From: Trichoplax adhaerens
Taxonomy: Eukaryota; Placozoa; Uniplacotomia; Trichoplacea; Trichoplacidae
Assembly: GCF_000150275.1 (NCBI RefSeq)
Contig: NW_002060950.1
Location: forward strand, 1,538,106-1,602,105
DNA length: 64,000 nt
Direction of reading: 5' to 3'
Shown: piece after piece, positions 61,835 through 64,000 of the stretch
Layout: each line of letters opens with the position of its first letter
How positions within the stretch are numbered: position 1 is the stretch's first letter
Program-made: the position numbers and the translations under genes
The notes under the pieces: generated by a model
Seen by the model: only the letters and a program-made list of their open reading frames with translations
Database searches by the model: none
What the model was told of the DNA's origin: nothing

Positions 61835-62430
61835 GTGTTTGGTGTTTATAAGGGACACGTAAAAATAAATCACAGGAATAAGGTTTGCATGCTTGATTAT
61901 ATATACATACTCGTATGTATATAAGCCTATTAAATATAATATAATAGCTAAATGTCATATCGATCATATAAATTGACTTTATTGACTATTAATGTAGGAA
62001 TAGAATCACAGCAATGATGATATGCAAGATGGCATATACAGTATTTAATCACACCTAAGCAGTACGTGAATATAAGGCATTCATGCTTGATTATAGCTGA
62101 ATCCCATCTCGATCAGATAAATTGACACCATTGACTATTATTGCAGGAATAAAATTACGGCGATGACGATATGTACTTGAGCTTATAGAGTAGATTTTAA
62201 TCATACCTAAACAATACACAGATACGAAGCTTTCATACTTGATTATAGCTGTATCATATCTCGATCAAACAAATTGATACTATTGACTATTATTGCAGCA
62301 ATGAAATCACAACTATGATAGTATTTACGAGAGCACATACAAGAGATTTAAATATGCCTAAGTGAAATACGGGCGTAAGATGTCAAGGCTTAATTGTAGC
62401 TGAATGTCATTTCCATCAGAGAAATTAGCA
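61835..62430. repeat. Tandem repeat of about 152 bp, about 3.5 copies
   Basis: The anchor GCTTGATTATAGCTGAAT starts at about 61891, 62084, 62234 and 62388. Each copy also has ATCTCGATCAGATAAATTGA, CATTGACTATTATTGCAGGA and CACACCTAAGCAGTAC-like blocks. The first interval is about 40 bases longer because of an AT-rich insertion containing TACATACTCGTATGTATA. It is unrelated in sequence to the neighbouring 120-bp array. Confidence 0.88.
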
Positions 62431-64000
62431 GTTAGAGCTTTGCAAATAACGAGCCATTTCTGAATTGACTACTATCCACGTAATATACTTTTGATTTACT
62501 GCATAAAATAAAACATTGACCGCGTATGTTACAGCGTTATAAATAATTAGCCGATTTTTAATTTTATTACTATGTAAGATACTTTTAGTTTACAACACGA
62601 GCTAAGGCGTCGGTCGAGATTCAATCGTATAACTTCATACTGAAAAATTCAAGTGTGGATTATCGCTGGCTAAAACACTACTATGGAGGTACATGCACTG
62701 ACCATCTCTGCTTTAGAAGGAGTTTCATTATTCGTAACATCTGACAACGTACGGTGTAAAAATTATAATTTAAGAGTATCTGTATACCTTTGTACTAACA
62801 AGGTAGTAGAAATTTTCTATATTATAAATAAATCATCTATTGCCCAAATTCTATATCATTACAAAATGCGACGGATGTTAGAACATCAACTTTGTAATAT
62901 AGGACAAAGTCATCTTTATTGCTAGCTAATGATGCAAATAGAGAATCAATTACCTTATCTATAATTTTTAGGATTTGCTTGCAATAAAGCAATAATTCAT
63001 TCCTGTTTTAATTAGGTCTTTATTAGCTGTTTTAATTTTAAATTGAATTGATTTCTTAATAATATTTTAATAGATAACGTATTAATTATTAACGGAACAA
63101 AACATACTAGAATGGATCAAAACTATTTTAAAAACATTTCAATTTTTCTGTTTTGCTTGAAATACCATTAGAAACATTTTAATTATTTACTCACAGTATT
63201 ATAAGCTCCTTGGTTCATAAAATATTTTATTCGGTCGTTTTCCAATCGGTAATAATGCTATAGCATACTGTACATCATTCTCTGGAAATAATCAATAGTA
63301 AAACTTTCATTAAAAAAGAAGATACGAATAAAGCCATAGGCATCATATTCCGTAGTTAATATTAATTCTTGTTATCTTTCAACTTAATTTATCCATTTCT
63401 CATTATATATCATGTAGTTATTTTTTTATCAACAAGTAATGGGAAAGCTCTGTTATAGACGGATAGCTTATTGTGGTAAATATATGTTTGTATCAGCAGT
63501 AATTAAAATCCCTATTGTCCTGTAGTAAATATTATAAATACTTGAAACAACAAGGAAATGATTGTCTTGAAAGCGATCTCAAAATGCAAAATGGTTGCTC
63601 CCTTCTATGCACTCCTATTCACAATCATTCTTCAGAGTTCTTATAAAATTATAATCAGCATACTTAACGAGTAAAATAGCCTAATGATGATAACCTGATT
63701 GACGGATTCAGATATCACAGCAACTATATAGAAATTAAAATCAATAAACAATCATTAATTTACGATTAACTGAAAATTGATAAGCGGAAAAATGAAAACA
63801 ACTCCAGAAAACATTAAAATCCATTATCAGCATAGCTAAGGGCGCATAATTGATGATATCCTCAAACTCGTAATCTTTTATAGAGTTACAGTAGACTATG
63901 CATAAAAATATTGTAAAGTAAAAAGTACAAGTACATCCTATAAGCAAACTATCATAATGCATAAAATATAAATAAGAGGAGAGAAACAGTCATTTATATT
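62431..64000. other. Right end of the window, no recognised gene
   Basis: AT-rich sequence. A plus-strand open frame of 80 codons at 62683-62925 (MEVHALTISALEGVSLFVTS at its start) and a minus-strand frame at 63741-63962 with a hydrophobic stretch (TCTFYFTIFLCIVYC) are the only open segments of note. Neither shows a family signature or paired splice sites, and either could be an exon of a gene extending beyond the window or chance. Confidence 0.3.

Noticed and set aside
59150-62430. Regularly spaced repeats that might suggest a CRISPR array
   Set aside because: Units are contiguous and imperfect with no unique spacers of fixed length, and the genome is eukaryotic.
62683-62925. 80-codon plus-strand frame near the right edge
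   Set aside because: No motif, signal peptide or neighbouring exon; kept only as a remark in the regional entry.

Overview
This is a piece of a nuclear animal genome. Genes are split into many short exons (about 50-250 bp) by AT-rich introns with GT-AG ends, coding density is moderate, and no bacterial-style operons are seen. The gene set (CFAP206 of motile cilia, a prominin, TAPT1, RNPC3 of the minor spliceosome, CK1-alpha, SUPV3L1, MMS19) is metazoan, and the proteins align through most of their length with the human orthologues as I recall them. Low GC, compact introns and conserved exon structure suggest an early-branching animal, most likely a placozoan (Trichoplax or a relative). That assignment is inference; no species-specific marker was seen.

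Layout. 1-129 is the tail of an unidentified plus-strand gene. 332-7085 (+) is MMS19, the Fe-S targeting HEAT-repeat protein. 9352-14859 (-) is casein kinase I alpha. 18262-22379 (-) is the mitochondrial RNA helicase SUPV3L1. It stands head to head with RNPC3 (24278-27465, +), and their shared upstream region holds a minisatellite and dense GTAC palindromes. RNPC3 converges on TAPT1 (28748 to about 32280, -, perhaps starting near 33701). 33.8-36.4 kb is repeat-rich: a CCGTA microsatellite, a 248-bp foldback/MITE-like element with perfect 23-bp inverted ends, and a diverged segmental duplication. 38145-44527 (+) is CFAP206, which contains one GC-AG intron. 47272-58260 (-) is a prominin. 58.3-64 kb has no recognised gene but carries two large tandem-repeat arrays.

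The genes are unrelated housekeeping or ciliary/membrane loci, not a cluster acting together. The most unusual features are the prominin gene and its surroundings. The predicted protein has a cytoplasmic tail of about 520 residues (lysine-rich block, then a Q/P-rich region ending in 12-residue repeats), where vertebrate prominins have only a short tail. Its introns and upstream flank contain at least five unrelated tandem-repeat families. Exon borders were read by eye from splice consensus, reading phase and similarity, so individual borders may be off by a few bases and some small exons are missing.
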